From Candidatus Thiodiazotropha sp. (ex Codakia rugifera) (lineage in GTDB: Bacteria > Pseudomonadota > Gammaproteobacteria > Chromatiales > Chromatiaceae), in assembly GCA_025656675.1 (NCBI GenBank), contig JAHXHN010000003.1:1-64000 (forward strand): a stretch of 64,000 bases of DNA, given 5' to 3'. A program made the position numbers and the translations under genes. Below, one piece after another: positions 25,618 through 32,249 of the stretch; positions within the stretch are counted from its first letter, which is position 1; the number at the start of each line of letters is the position of its first letter. The notes under the pieces are model-generated. The model saw only the letters and a program-made list of their open reading frames with translations, did not search any database and had not been told where the DNA came from.

Positions 25618-26154
25618 TCATTTCTTCTGTAAAAAGGCCATCTGGTCTACCAAAATGGTACGATTTCGCAGGATGAGCCACTCGGCATAACTGGGTGTAT
25701 ATGGCACCGCATACAGCCGCATATTGGCCTCCTCGGGTGTACGTGCCCCCTTTCGTTGATTGCAAGTCACACATGCAGTCACAACATTTATCCAGGCATT
25801 CTCACCACCACGGGAAGTGGGCAACACGTGATCTCTTGTCAGTTGACGATCAGGCAGCTCAGCCAGACAATACATGCAGCTGTGCCTGTCTCGTCGGAAC
25901 AGGTCGCGATTAGTCAGTGGCGGCTTTGCCGTATAAGCCTTCGCAAATACAGAGCCCCGAGCTGCAACCACCGGATGCACATCAATATAGGAGCGCAGGC
26001 CACTCAACCGGTTAACACCTCCATAGAAGCGCAATGGCATATCACCTACCGTCCAGGCAACCCGCTCCTTTACATACAGCACAGCTGCCTCCTGCCAGGG
26101 CATCCAGCCCATAGGTTGTCCACCTATATCGACGCGCAGAATCAATGACTGCAT
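25618..26154 (-). CDS. HNH endonuclease of the RtcB locus
   Basis: I chose the ATG at 26154 because AAGGAGAG precedes it; the frame is open to 26193. The protein has 178 residues. The C-terminal half is a complete HNH domain: zinc pair CMYC (93-96), catalytic TRDHVLPTSRGG (DH at 108-109), and TACVTCNQRKG with the second Cys pair and Asn (128-132). The N-terminal 85 residues match the arrangement of a widespread bacterial single-domain HNH family whose role is unknown. Such domains cut DNA or, less often, structured nucleic acid. Its position directly behind the tRNA-like RNA and in front of ArfB and RtcB suggests a role in nucleic acid processing in this locus. The target is not known. Confidence 0.82.
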   Translation of the reverse strand: MQSLILRVDIGGQPMGWMPWQEAAVLYVKERVAWTVGDMPLRFYGGVNRLSGLRSYIDVHPVVAARGSVFAKAYTAKPPLTNRDLFRRDRHSCMYCLAELPDRQLTRDHVLPTSRGGENAWINVVTACVTCNQRKGARTPEEANMRLYAVPYTPSYAEWLILRNRTILVDQMAFLQKK

Positions 26155-26242
26155 TTCAACTCTCCTTTTCTTCTCAATTAAATCAATGCTCATATTCGGG
26201 AAGTGCTTAGCTTGTACAGTAAGTTTGGCCTACATTGCAGAT

Positions 26243-26328
26243 TGGTGGATGCGGTAGGAATTGCACCTACAAACCATGTGGTTACAGGGTTACAGCCTGC
26301 CGGGCTCACTACACTGTCCAACGCATCC
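26243..26328 (-). tRNA. tRNA-Tyr(GUA)-like RNA with encoded CCA
   Basis: The fold is complete. A 7-bp acceptor stem GGATGCG/CGCATCC is followed by A and an encoded CCA. The anticodon stem has five pairs with loop CTGTAAC, giving anticodon GUA. A long variable arm AACC-ACAT-GGTT marks class II, as in bacterial tRNA-Tyr. The T stem is GTAGG/CCTAC with loop TGCAATT. The length of 86 nt fits tRNA-Tyr. Odd features are a weak D stem with an A-C mismatch, no GG in the D loop, and G in place of the second T of the T loop, which together should weaken the elbow. It may be a decoy, substrate or sensor, or a divergent working tRNA. Confidence 0.75.
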
Positions 26329-26339
26329 AAAGATATAAA

Positions 26340-26509
26340 ATACCTGCTTGGGGGTTCGCTGCGACCGGATTCCCCACCCGGCACCCAAGTTATACGACAG
26401 TCCCGCGTCACTTGCCTTTATAGCGGTAGGCAGAGATGAATACCGCGACAACAGGCCCGGGACACAGCCAGCTGCTGCCACAGCCCGCAGCGAACCCCCA
26501 AACAGGCAT
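26340..26509 (-). ncRNA. Long-helix domain of the composite RNA
   Basis: On the minus strand 26486-26506 and 26343-26363 pair over 21 bp with a single G-U; three further pairs (including a G-U) extend it to 24 bp. The enclosed 120 nt can form smaller hairpins: GCTG/CAGC after the 5' strand, GCGGTA/TACCGC in the middle, GTCCCG/CGGGAC enclosing that, and CCGGG/TCCGG with a seven-base loop next to the 3' strand. The last one sits where a T arm would stack on an acceptor helix. I do not recognise a named RNA family. Confidence 0.65.
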
Positions 26510-26531
26510 CACCTAATACACTTCCCGAATT

Positions 26532-26561
26532 GTTAAAGCGCTTTTTCGGCCTGAAGGTCAA
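26532..26561 (-). promoter_or_regulatory. Promoter-like sequence for the composite RNA
   Basis: On the minus strand TTGACC (five of six matches to the -35 consensus) is followed after 18 bp by TTTAAC (a weak -10). Transcription would begin near 26525, at the start of the outer stem. It lies between an intrinsic terminator and the RNA, which supports a fresh start here. Confidence 0.45.
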
Positions 26562-26573
26562 ATTCAGGGCAAT

Positions 26574-26611
26574 AAAAAACCCCGTTGAACATGCGATGCC
26601 CAACAGGGTTT
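26574..26611 (-). terminator. Rho-independent terminator upstream of the composite RNA
   Basis: On the minus strand CCCTGTTG pairs with CAACGGGG (one G-U), with AAA/TTT extension, and is followed by six Ts. No gene precedes it on this strand, so it either ends a short leader or small RNA started between 26620 and 26950, or insulates the RNA operon. An imperfect hairpin with arms ATGACC...CTTCC / GGAAGGTCAT lies just upstream near 26648-26685. Confidence 0.7.
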
Positions 26612-26966
26612 CCCAGTGTCTGGTCACTCCGTGGAAAGCATCTTGTTATGACCTTCCACGAAAATATCATGCGGAAGATCAGGTCATATCACACCAATAA
26701 TCTTGTTCTGGAGCACTTGTCGTTTTCCCACTAAACACACTCACAACTATACCCATCGCCCTATCACTGGTCATAAGGTGTAATAACCCCTTCACCAGCG
26801 AGGCGGATCGAATGGATATTTGATTGTTCGAGTTCATTGAGACTTAAGGCCTCCAGATATTTAATTAGTTGTGCGGTAGTATAGGAATGCAATACAAGAT
26901 TGCAAGCATTATTTACAAGTTTCTTGTATTCTTCACAGATAACATTCCTAATACAGGATTACTGGT
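26612..26966. promoter_or_regulatory. Divergent regulatory region between RNA-repair locus and XRE regulator
   Basis: A palindrome TACAAG-TTT-CTTGTA lies at 26914-26928, with further ACAAG half sites at 26891-26905. It lies about 40 bp before the XRE gene start and is a likely operator for that protein. The segment also has TGACCT/GGTCAT inverted elements near 26650-26690. No gene is visible on either strand. Confidence 0.5.
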
Positions 26967-27563
26967 ATGAGTGACCAAAAAAATCCCACAGCCGTCCAGA
27001 TCGGCCAACGTATCAAACAGGCAAGAAAAATGGCGGGCATGGATACTGCTGAAGCACTACTGGAGAAAGTTTCTGAATGGAAACGATCAAGACTGGGTAA
27101 TTATGAGGCCGGAATCTCCACACCCTCCCCCGACGATATTCGGCTGATTGCAACGGCAACCGGCACCTCCCCTTGCTGGATCGCATTTGGTGCCGGACCG
27201 ATACGGGCATCCGGACGTGATCTACAGGCTATTCGCTATCAGAACCTGATTGCTATCACTGAAGAGGCAAAATCCAACCGCAAACTAACCCCACTCCTAA
27301 AGGCATTAGGAGTTTCACGTAAGAAACTTGACGCCCACCTCACAAATCCCTTTATCAATCTCCCGGAGCGCATGATGCGTCATTGTGAATCCTATTTAAA
27401 AAAACAAAGCGGCTGGATGGATGAGCAGCATGTTGAAAATGATCCGCTATGCAGCTCCTTTCCGGATGATATGCGGGAGTTGATGACACTCTATTCCAAC
27501 CTAAGCGAACCCAATCGAAAACTCATGCTGCGTCTCGCCCGGTGTATTGAGCCAGTTTCCTAG
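26967..27563 (+). CDS. XRE-family HTH regulator divergent from the RtcB locus
   Basis: An N-terminal Cro/CI-type helix-turn-helix covers about residues 10-70 (IGQRIKQARKMAG, then KRSRLGNYEAGISTPSPDDIRLIATATGT broken over the helices). The following segment SPCWIAFGAGPI is common in phage-type repressors and their chromosomal relatives. The C-terminal 120 residues are helical without a visible LexA-type peptidase. The total is 198 residues. It faces away from the RNA/HNH/ArfB/RtcB locus and has a palindromic operator in front of it, so it probably controls itself and possibly that locus. The usual sigma-54 activator RtcR is not present. Confidence 0.78.
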   Translation: MSDQKNPTAVQIGQRIKQARKMAGMDTAEALLEKVSEWKRSRLGNYEAGISTPSPDDIRLIATATGTSPCWIAFGAGPIRASGRDLQAIRYQNLIAITEEAKSNRKLTPLLKALGVSRKKLDAHLTNPFINLPERMMRHCESYLKKQSGWMDEQHVENDPLCSSFPDDMRELMTLYSNLSEPNRKLMLRLARCIEPVS

Positions 27564-27778
27564 TGGAACTAGACAACGTATCAAATGAATGCATGTTTTT
27601 TTACATTCTTCATCCCCAATAGAACCCGGATTGACCAGATATCCTGCACTTGGATGTGAATGCGGCTGATTCCCAAGCCCTGAGGTGGCCGCCGAAAAGG
27701 TGGTTTATACTGACTGTATGCAAGGAGAAAAGAGTTGCACCATTGCTGAATGTGAGCCTGATTAAACTGGAGAAAACC

Positions 27779-28450
27779 ATGGGTAAGATGTCGAAGATAA
27801 AAGAAAAAGGAAAGAAAGAAAAAAAAACGGATAACAATGATCTTGAGAAATTTGAACAGCTCGCAGATAGACATGCGGCAGTCTTGAGCAAGTTTTTACG
27901 CTTTGAAAAGAACGTCAAAGAGCAGCTCGAACAGTTGTCTCAGAGACATAATATAAGTATCTACAAAATGGGCAATCGCACCAGACGTGTGGATGAGAAG
28001 CTGGAGCAACTATCTGAACGGCATGCAGCGGGACTCAGAAAAGCTACTGAGCACAGCCAGCGTGTGGACGAGCAACTTGAACAGTTGTCGCAACGCCATG
28101 ATGCCAGTATCAACAAGTTTAATGAACTCAGGAAGCTGATGGATGAACAGGTTGAGCAGCTTGTAGAGCGGCATGCTACAGGTTTGCGAAGAACTCAGGA
28201 ACAGAGTCAGCAAGTGGAAGCGCAGCTTGAAAAATTGTCACAACGTCACGACGCCAGCATCCACAAGATAAATGAGCTGGCTAAACGCCTCGACGAAGAG
28301 CTGGAACTACTATCCCAGCGACATGATACAAGTATCAACAAGATCAATGGCCTGGCGGCTGAGATTGAAGACCAGCTGGAGCAGCTGTCTGAGCGACATG
28401 CTGCCGCTGTAAGCAAGATTGCCGGGCTTGAAAAGAAGATTGAAGCATAG
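27779..28450 (+). CDS. Coiled-coil protein of eight 25-residue repeats
   Basis: I chose the ATG at 27779, which follows GGAG by five bases; the frame is open to 27650. A Lys-rich N-terminus (residues 1-24) is followed by eight near-exact repeats covering residues 25-223. The first is 24 residues and the rest are 25. The repeat core is QLEQLSQRHDASINKINEL, with alternating versions reading SERHAAGL. Heptad-like spacing of Leu predicts a continuous coiled coil of about 200 residues. No signal peptide, membrane segment or enzymatic domain is present, so a cytoplasmic scaffold or spacer is likely. I do not recognise a named family. Confidence 0.75.
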   Translation: MGKMSKIKEKGKKEKKTDNNDLEKFEQLADRHAAVLSKFLRFEKNVKEQLEQLSQRHNISIYKMGNRTRRVDEKLEQLSERHAAGLRKATEHSQRVDEQLEQLSQRHDASINKFNELRKLMDEQVEQLVERHATGLRRTQEQSQQVEAQLEKLSQRHDASIHKINELAKRLDEELELLSQRHDTSINKINGLAAEIEDQLEQLSERHAAAVSKIAGLEKKIEA

Positions 28451-28682
28451 TCAGGCAAGTAGAAGACAGTCAATCTCAACGTATCAGGCGTAGTTCTCGA
28501 TTTGATGTTCTGGTGGTTCTGACCCACACGAAGTGGATGTACCCGTTCGCTAAACAGAAATGTATATTTTGAGTAGGCCTGGAGTTACCGGTCAGAGATA
28601 AACAGCCGGTGATGACTCAAACTGCCACTCAATCGTACAGAAACTAAAAGCCTCTACTAGGTGGGGTCAGCTGATATCGCTT

Positions 28683-28985
28683 CTACACAACTGCTGGTTC
28701 ATGCACCAATACCGTTCCCAGCTCTGCAAAGGAAAATAATCTGAAGGCACGTTCCCCATTGTAATCCAGGACTCTCAGGTCATCGGTTTCGTGGAGGTCA
28801 TTGGCGACAACGGCAAAATGCCCTCCATAACGTTCCTTAGCCAACTCAATGGGAACTTCATAAGCCAGGAACTTATCCAGTCCTTTAGCAGCCAGCTTCT
28901 CCAGAATTACGGGATCTTCAATGGATGTGTGGGATGTCAGAATCATCAATGGACCACTTCCAGCCATCAGCATAAATACTTTCAT
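28683..28985 (-). CDS. Conserved-looking small protein (100 aa), unknown
   Basis: A strong Shine-Dalgarno GAGGAGG precedes the ATG by five bases. The protein has a hydrophobic first 17 residues without a clear cleavage site, then a mixed alpha/beta sequence with ELAKERYGGHFAVVANDLHE. The pattern looks like a small cytosolic fold, with MAGSGPLMILTS as a buried strand. I do not recognise the family and no neighbour suggests a role. Confidence 0.6.
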   Translation of the reverse strand: MKVFMLMAGSGPLMILTSHTSIEDPVILEKLAAKGLDKFLAYEVPIELAKERYGGHFAVVANDLHETDDLRVLDYNGERAFRLFSFAELGTVLVHEPAVV

Positions 28986-29526
28986 TTCAACCTCCTCTGT
29001 GTGGGGACAAGTGGTTTTTCAGCATAGCCGGTACTACTTTCACCATGCCTCCCTAGTTTAATTTTAGATCATCCCGGGTAGTCGGCCCATGGCGTTATCA
29101 AGGACAATGTCAAAATCAGCCAAGCGGCGACATAGGATTTTTCCGCTTAAACCAAGGCATTGGTTTTCGAAGTGCTTCGGAGCATGTATTGATGCAAAAA
29201 GACACGGATTCTTATTCACCCGTCATACCGTGCTGTGACTCCCTCGGTGAGAGCGATGCCAGGAGGATCTTTAGTGTTTTGTAATACCCCATCTAATTCC
29301 TTGGTTGTTTTTTTGTAGATCATCTTGTGGTAGACGCCACAAATCCACATCTAGCCCAGCGACTGCAATCGGCCATAAGCTGACTTCTGAATCATATTTA
29401 TAAATACAAGTTATCAGAGTTATGTGTTCATTTAATATTTCAATGATTGACGGATAACAGCGCAAATAAAGAACCAAACTGCGGCGAGTAACATGTAGCG
29501 TCGTTTCTTTTGTAAGGGATATGGAC
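28986..29526. other. Non-coding region with a weak ORF
   Basis: About 540 bp. The minus strand has an 85-codon frame (29271-29528) but its composition is not convincing and no Shine-Dalgarno was found, so I do not call it a gene. Nothing else is visible. Confidence 0.35.
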
Positions 29527-29649
29527 ATGAATAGAATATGACTTTTTATAATATGGGTTATATTCTCATTTATATTATTTTTTGGAAGCCATGTTTATGC
29601 AGGAGATTGGGTCAGTAAAATGGAAGTGACAGATTTTACTTTCCGGTAA
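29527..29649 (+). pseudogene. Remnant of a small exported protein
   Basis: From the ATG at 29527 the frame reads MNRI, then a TGA stop, then continues with a hydrophobic run and a typical signal-peptidase site (SHVYA-GDW) and ends at 29649. Read through, it would be a 40-residue signal peptide plus a very short mature part. It is best explained as the decayed 5' end of a gene for an exported protein. Confidence 0.3.
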
Positions 29650-29658
29650 TACCGTTTT

Positions 29659-30270
29659 ATGGATAGACAAGATATAGAATGTGGAATGGAAGTACTGGCC
29701 CGCATCGATCCGGATATTGATCGAGCCTTAGGTGAGCTAGGACCTCCTCCCCCACGTCATCGAGCCAAAGGATTTGAGGCCCTTCTCTCGATAATTGTCA
29801 GCCAGCAGATTTCCACTGAAGTGGCGCGTGTTATTATGAGTCGGATGACTGCTCTGGTGCCGAAAATGACGGCTATCGGTCTAATGAGCATTGATGATCA
29901 GGTCCTACGTGATGCGGGTTTGTCTTGGCGAAAGATTGAATATGCCAAAGGTTTGGCTGAGGCTATAGAAATGAGGCACTTTGATGTGGATGGGCTGGAA
30001 GTGCTTAGTGATCAGGACGCAATTGATGCAATTACCCATCTGCGGGGATTTGGTCGCTGGAGTGCCGAAATCTATCTGATGTTTTCTCTGAAGCGACAGG
30101 ATATCTTTCCCGCTGATGATCTGGCCTTACAAGTCGCCTTGGCGCGTCTAAAGGGGCTCTCTGATAAACCGACACCAAAACGAGCACGTGAGATGGTAAA
30201 GCACTGGTCTCCCTGGAGAAGTGTCGGATCTCTATTTTTATGGCACTACTATCGAGGTGCTCCCACATGA
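29659..30270 (+). CDS. DNA-3-methyladenine glycosylase II (AlkA-type)
   Basis: This is a HhH-GPD superfamily base-excision glycosylase of 203 residues. The helix-hairpin-helix is near residues 126-147 (LRGFGRWSAEIYLMF) and the catalytic Asp lies in PADDLAL (153-154). The N-terminal part with LLSIIVSQQIS is characteristic. It lacks the extra N-terminal domain of E. coli AlkA, as in many bacterial short forms, and has no 4Fe-4S cysteine loop of the Nth type. It removes alkylated purines from DNA. It stands alone upstream of the TetR-RND operon. Confidence 0.88.
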   Translation: MDRQDIECGMEVLARIDPDIDRALGELGPPPPRHRAKGFEALLSIIVSQQISTEVARVIMSRMTALVPKMTAIGLMSIDDQVLRDAGLSWRKIEYAKGLAEAIEMRHFDVDGLEVLSDQDAIDAITHLRGFGRWSAEIYLMFSLKRQDIFPADDLALQVALARLKGLSDKPTPKRAREMVKHWSPWRSVGSLFLWHYYRGAPT

Positions 30271-30433
30271 TCGGCTTTGCCATGCTGTCTTCGATTGTTA
30301 CTGTCGCTGAGAAACTTCTATCTGGACTGCCCACGTCTATAACCGCCCAACCTACCGACTGAGAAGCACGCTCAGTCGCTCGGCCAAGTATCAATGCGCC
30401 TGGATCGGTCACTCATCTGTAATACCCCTGGAC

Positions 30434-30483
30434 AAATGACCGCTGGTCATTTATATTCCCCATTAAATGACCCATGGTCAGTT
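30434..30483 (+). promoter_or_regulatory. Tandem TetR operators
   Basis: Two palindromes of the form AAATGACC-NNN-GGTCATTT lie at 30434-30452 (perfect) and 30465-30483 (one mismatch). Their starts are 31 bp apart, three helical turns, so two dimers would bind the same face. They lie directly before the TetR gene start at 30493 and are the obvious site of autoregulation of the whole operon. Confidence 0.7.
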
Positions 30484-30492
30484 GGAGGATCG

Positions 30493-31140
30493 ATGACCCC
30501 ACATCAACGCGCTATTAGCAGTGAAGAAAAAGCACTTAAACGCAACAAAATTCTTGATGCGGCAGAGACCCTCTGGCTGAAGGATAGTCATGAAATCGCC
30601 AGTATGAACAGCGTTGCCGCGGCAGCTGGGGTCGCCAAAGGCACCCTCTATCTCTACTTTCCGAGTAAAGAGGAGTTATTTCTTTCTCTACATGAGCGTC
30701 AGGTGAGAACTTTTTTTGGGATGATTACGGAGCGCGCTCATCAAACGGAACCGATGGACATTCATGAAATGTACAGAGTGGTGCGTCGATTTATTGAAGG
30801 CACCCCTGGTTTTCTACCCCTCACTACCCTGGTTCACGGTTTACTGGAGCGCCAAATCCCTGCTGAGACCAACTTTATCTTCAAAGAGCGCATCCTCAAC
30901 CACTTGAATGAGGTCGTAGAGGCACTGAAACCTCACTTTCCAACCATCACGCCCCATCTGATGATGCAGAGCTACGCCATGATTATCGGCCTTTGGCAAC
31001 TGCTACAACCCACACCACTGAGAAAGCTCATCAAAGAGCGCTTGGAAGACGTTGCTTGCGGTGATGACTACCTGACCGCTCTCGAACCGGCACTCAACGC
31101 ACTCTGGCAAGGCACTCTGATGCAGGAGTCCCAATCATGA
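30493..31140 (+). CDS. TetR-family repressor of the adjacent RND pump
   Basis: I chose the ATG at 30493, which follows TTGGAGGAT; the upstream part of the frame contains the operators. The N-terminal helix-turn-helix is about residues 20-66 (NKILDAAETLWL, VAAAAGVAKGTLYLYFPSKEELF), followed by a ligand-binding helical domain. The gene is 215 codons long and overlaps the adaptor gene by four bases (ATGA), so regulator and pump form one transcript. Release by a pump substrate would induce the operon. Confidence 0.9.
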   Translation: MTPHQRAISSEEKALKRNKILDAAETLWLKDSHEIASMNSVAAAAGVAKGTLYLYFPSKEELFLSLHERQVRTFFGMITERAHQTEPMDIHEMYRVVRRFIEGTPGFLPLTTLVHGLLERQIPAETNFIFKERILNHLNEVVEALKPHFPTITPHLMMQSYAMIIGLWQLLQPTPLRKLIKERLEDVACGDDYLTALEPALNALWQGTLMQESQS

Positions 31141-32237
31141 GACAGATACTAAAGCTGTTGCTGTTACCCGTCCTAGTGGCTGCACTGAGTGCCTGTAGCG
31201 AAGTTGAGGTGGAATCCAAGCCTGTCCGCCCCGCCCAGGTGTGGGAGGTCGGTGAAGGGCCCTCCTCTACCGTCTCCACCTATTCAGGCCAGGTACATGC
31301 CCGTTACGAGACTGATCTCGCTTTTCGGGTGAATGGAAAGGTAATCAGCCGCAGCGTTGAGTTAGGTGATCGTATCTCACCAAATAAGATACTGGCACAG
31401 CTTGATACCAGCGATCTTAACCTTCAAGTCGCCAGCACTGAAGCAAGCCTTCAAGCAGCCAGATCTGAGCTGGTCACTGCCCGCGATGAACTGAAGCGAA
31501 TTCGCGATCTATTCAAAAAGAACTTCATTAGCCAGACGGCTGTCGACAACCAGCGCAACCGCTATCGGGCCGCTCAGTCTCAAGTCAAATCCGCTCAGGC
31601 ACAACTCGACCTGGCCAAAAATCAATCAGACTATAGCAACCTGAAAAGCGACAGCGCAGGTGTGGTGACCAAAATTGATATCGAGGCCGGCCAAGTGATC
31701 AGTGCTGGCCAACCGGTGATCCGCATTGCCCAGGAGGGCGAGTATGAAGTACACATTCGGGTTGGTGAGCAGGCGGTTAAAAACCTGCAGCCGGGACAAT
31801 CGGTAATAGTCTCTCTCTGGGCCGATAAAGAGGCCTCCCTACCCGGTGAAATCCGTGATATCGCCCCTGCTGCCGATGATAACCGCACCTGGTTGATTAA
31901 AGTGAGCCTGTTCAACTCAAATGCAGGGTTAAAATCGGGCATGACAGCCAAAGTGTTGTTCAAGACTGAGAACAGTCATCAACTCACCTGGCTACCCGCC
32001 ACAGCCCTATTCCAACAGGATAAACAACCAGCGGTCTGGATTGTCACTGCCGATCAGAGGGTCAAGTTACAGCGCATAAAACTGGAACGCTATCTGGAGA
32101 ATGGCATCCTGGTATCCGGTCTTGATAAGGGTCAGCAGATTGTCGCTGCGGGGGTTAACCGACTACACCCCGGGCAAGCTATTCAACCCATCGCTTACAC
32201 CGGTAAAGCTCACCATGACATGCCCAATGCACAGTAG
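31137..32237 (+). CDS. RND efflux adaptor lipoprotein
   Basis: A lipoprotein signal ends in LSACS near residue 20, predicting lipid anchoring to the periplasmic side of the inner membrane. The adaptor fold follows: lipoyl half near DLAFRVNGKVISRSVELG, an alpha-hairpin at about 95-160, lipoyl half near KSDSAGVVTKIDIEAGQ, then beta-barrel. It is encoded between the TetR regulator (four-base overlap) and the RND pump (12-bp gap). Together they form an efflux system lacking its own outer-membrane channel gene. Confidence 0.9.
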   Translation: MRQILKLLLLPVLVAALSACSEVEVESKPVRPAQVWEVGEGPSSTVSTYSGQVHARYETDLAFRVNGKVISRSVELGDRISPNKILAQLDTSDLNLQVASTEASLQAARSELVTARDELKRIRDLFKKNFISQTAVDNQRNRYRAAQSQVKSAQAQLDLAKNQSDYSNLKSDSAGVVTKIDIEAGQVISAGQPVIRIAQEGEYEVHIRVGEQAVKNLQPGQSVIVSLWADKEASLPGEIRDIAPAADDNRTWLIKVSLFNSNAGLKSGMTAKVLFKTENSHQLTWLPATALFQQDKQPAVWIVTADQRVKLQRIKLERYLENGILVSGLDKGQQIVAAGVNRLHPGQAIQPIAYTGKAHHDMPNAQ

Positions 32238-32249
32238 CGGTATCTGCTG

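Larger units (their letters stand above)
26194..26530 (-). ncRNA. Composite structured RNA leading the RtcB locus
   Basis: A perfect 12-bp inverted repeat (26519-26530 with 26194-26205, ATTCGGGAAGTG / CACTTCCCGAAT on the minus strand) closes a segment of 337 nt. With one bulge it can extend by UUAG/CUAA. Inside lie two separate domains: a long helix at 26340-26363 with 26486-26509, and a tRNA-Tyr-like fold at 26243-26328. A promoter-like sequence lies just upstream and a terminator just before that, so the RNA probably starts a new transcript that runs into the HNH, unknown, arfB and rtcB genes. The double domain recalls the Y RNA / tRNA-like RNAs found next to some bacterial rtcBA genes, but no Ro-protein gene is present here. 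Function is inferred. Confidence 0.7.

Noticed and set aside
26203-26627. Several open frames on both strands over the structured RNA
   Set aside because: They overlap one another and the inverted repeats of the RNA, have no ribosome-binding sites and look like by-products of palindromic sequence.
29271-29528. Eighty-five-codon minus-strand frame
   Set aside because: No ribosome-binding site was seen and the residue pattern gives no domain; not enough to call a gene.
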